Shown piece after piece: positions 5,998 through 7,676 of a DNA stretch of 7,676 nucleotides (the first letter of the stretch is position 1; each line of letters opens with the position of its first letter). The translations under genes and the position numbers were made by a program. The DNA comes from Cytophagaceae bacterium UBA7467 (lineage in GTDB: Bacteria > Bacteroidota > Bacteroidia > Cytophagales > Spirosomataceae), in the NCBI GenBank assembly GCA_002479785.1, contig DLPD01000025.1, positions 1 through 7,676 of the forward strand, in the 5' to 3' direction. The notes below the pieces were generated by a model, which saw only the letters and a list, made by a program, of their open reading frames with translations, was not told the DNA's origin and ran no database searches.

Positions 5998-7676
5998 ATG
6001 ATGAGATATCTATTCCTATTTTTATTAATCGCTACCACGGTGTTCGCACAAGACGCGAGCCGCATAGAGCAAAATCGCTTACGTGCATTAGCCGAAAAGG
6101 GGGATTATGTAAGTCTGAAATCAGCTGCTTATGCTCTAAAAGGCGCCTATGATCCCACACAAGTGACAGAATCCTATATCCAAGCTATTTCCAAAAACAA
6201 AGCTGAATTATTGGCCTATTTGGCGATTGGCTTGACAGAGAATGCCGAGATGAAGACCTTGGCTCAGTTGGATGCAGCTGTTTGGCTACGACGGTATGGA
6301 GCGTCAAGACCGCAGGTGATGGCCTTTATTTTAAAGAACTATTTGAGCGCGCCGCGTGATCTTCAGCATTTGAAAGTGGCGAGTAAATCCTGGGATGCTA
6401 CGCATGTCCAAGCCTTTGTGAAAGCAATAGGCCTTTATAAAGCAACCTGGGCTGTATCTGCGATGCCTGCAGGTTATGTGAAAGAAAAAGCCTTGGCTTT
6501 GTTGCAAATAGGTGGAGTGAATAATTTAGCAATGGTGTGGTCACAATTAGGCTCAACTAAAGAAGTGACGCTCGAAATAGCCGATTTTTGTACCTCACTT
6601 AAGGCAAATGATTTCTTTAAAAAGGCTTTAGTGAACTATGAAAATGCCAGCCTAGCTCAAAAAACCACTTTGCTCGTCTATGGTTCCTCCCGTCAATGGC
6701 CGGAAGTAAAGCCTTTGGTTTGGCGTTCTGTTCAATCCAATTCAGCCACTCGTTCGGTCGGATTTTATGCTTTGCCTTATTGGGTAACGGTAGCTGATAT
6801 TGACATTATTGCGGGCAAATTAGGGTATGCAGAACTGCCAAACGAGGTAAAATCATTGCAACAGGCGATGACTCAAATCACTCGACAAGATGGAACACTG
6901 AATAGTAAAATTACCTCATTCGCTCTTCAAGCTTCACATAAAACCAATTGGATTCCTTTCGTACAAGAAGTGGAAAATCTAGGATGGTTGTACGCAGAAG
7001 CCAAGAAAACAAAAAATGAAGAGGCCATTCGCGCTTTCGCACGGATCAATGCGAAATTGTTTAAAAATGTAGATCAACAGGTCTTGAACTACCGTAATGC
7101 CTTGGATTTAACAGCTAACCTAGAGACGCGAGAGCTGATTTTTAAGGGTTTGGCAAAATGTAATTCTCTTTCAGCTATGCGCACGCTTTATCTTGGTTTG
7201 CAAGATCCGAACGTCCGCCAAATTGCGGTGGATGGTTTAGCAGCGCTTTACCTAGCTAATACTGAATTTAGGGGCCAAATGACCAAGGAGTGGGTGCAAG
7301 AAGTTTTCAATCAAATAGCAGATCCTGCTGTTCGGGAGAAACTAAATGAAGCCTTTAAAATTACGGATCGTGGTTTTTATACCCTGTACAATGGTCATGA
7401 TTTACGTGATTGGAAGGGACTTGTAGCTAATCCAGTGAAGCGCAGACAATGGTCCGCAGACACGCTTGCTAACTTACAAGTGAAGGCAGATGAGGTGATG
7501 CGTGCAGGTTGGGAAGCCAAAGGGGAGGAACTGCATTTTACGGGACACGGGGATAATTTGTGTTCGGTGAAAGATTACCAGGACTTTGAGCTGTTTGTGG
7601 ATTGGAAAATTGAAAAGGATGGTGATGCGGGTATTTATTTGAGAGGATCTCCGCAGGTGCAGATTTGGGATATTGC
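5998..7676 (+). CDS. Secreted HEAT-like repeat plus DUF1080 (3-keto-disaccharide hydrolase family) protein, 3' end missing
   Basis: The frame is open from the ATG at 5998 to the window end, giving 559 residues and an unfinished codon. A signal peptide covers about residues 1-19 (RYLFLFLLIATTVFA, then QD). Residues 20-450 are mostly helical and Ala/Leu-rich, with segments such as DPNVRQIAVDGLAALYLAN (404-422) that look like HEAT-type repeats. At about 458 a DUF1080/PF06439 domain begins: GFYTLYNGHDLRDWKG, then DFELFVDWKIEKDGDAGIYL and QVQIWDI. About half of that domain, roughly 100 residues, is probably off the window. The family includes enzymes that cleave 3-keto-glycosides. The start follows the Gfo/Idh stop after one base, in an A-rich context, so the two are probably one operon. 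A second ATG at 6001 is equally possible. The helical part is not assigned a function; it may serve as a scaffold for protein contacts. Confidence 0.9.
   Translation, partial: MMRYLFLFLLIATTVFAQDASRIEQNRLRALAEKGDYVSLKSAAYALKGAYDPTQVTESYIQAISKNKAELLAYLAIGLTENAEMKTLAQLDAAVWLRRYGASRPQVMAFILKNYLSAPRDLQHLKVASKSWDATHVQAFVKAIGLYKATWAVSAMPAGYVKEKALALLQIGGVNNLAMVWSQLGSTKEVTLEIADFCTSLKANDFFKKALVNYENASLAQKTTLLVYGSSRQWPEVKPLVWRSVQSNSATRSVGFYALPYWVTVADIDIIAGKLGYAELPNEVKSLQQAMTQITRQDGTLNSKITSFALQASHKTNWIPFVQEVENLGWLYAEAKKTKNEEAIRAFARINAKLFKNVDQQVLNYRNALDLTANLETRELIFKGLAKCNSLSAMRTLYLGLQDPNVRQIAVDGLAALYLANTEFRGQMTKEWVQEVFNQIADPAVREKLNEAFKITDRGFYTLYNGHDLRDWKGLVANPVKRRQWSADTLANLQVKADEVMRAGWEAKGEELHFTGHGDNLCSVKDYQDFELFVDWKIEKDGDAGIYLRGSPQVQIWDI

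Overview
The window is a densely packed, entirely plus-strand stretch that most likely comes from a member of the Bacteroidota, probably the Cytophagales order. The reasons are the lack of clear Shine-Dalgarno sequences, A/T-rich start regions, TAnnTTTG-like -7 boxes, moderate-to-low GC, and the gene families present (LutBC, a Tat-exported Gfo/Idh protein next to a DUF1080 protein, and an MBOAT/SGNH cluster). The genus cannot be told from sequence reading alone.

Layout: (1) Positions 1-737 hold the 3' end of a LutB-like iron-sulfur protein gene and a complete short lutC-like gene, overlapping by ATGA. They are the tail of a lactate-oxidation operon whose lutA-type gene would lie upstream. (2) Positions 757-4707 hold four genes with zero to slightly negative spacing: an exported GH73-type glucosaminidase, a membrane-anchored SGNH protein, an MBOAT O-acyltransferase, and a second, larger exported SGNH esterase resembling the Ape1/PatB group. 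I read this as an envelope O-acetylation cassette. The MBOAT protein would carry acetyl groups across the inner membrane, and the SGNH proteins would transfer or remove them. The glucosaminidase beside them points to peptidoglycan as the substrate, but an exopolysaccharide is not excluded. (3) Positions 4740-7676 hold a Tat-exported Gfo/Idh/MocA oxidoreductase and, one base after it, a secreted HEAT-like plus DUF1080 (3-keto-disaccharide hydrolase family) protein that runs off the window. Together they suggest periplasmic oxidation and cleavage of glycosides through 3-keto intermediates.

Two possible promoters are visible, just before the glucosaminidase gene and just before the Gfo/Idh gene. 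They divide the window into three transcription units. I found no RNA genes, mobile elements, CRISPR arrays or convincing intrinsic terminators. There is no gene-free stretch longer than about 35 bases. The most notable points are the four-gene O-acetylation cassette and the start of the second SGNH gene, which has no in-frame ATG. It either starts at TTG or has lost one T from a T-run.
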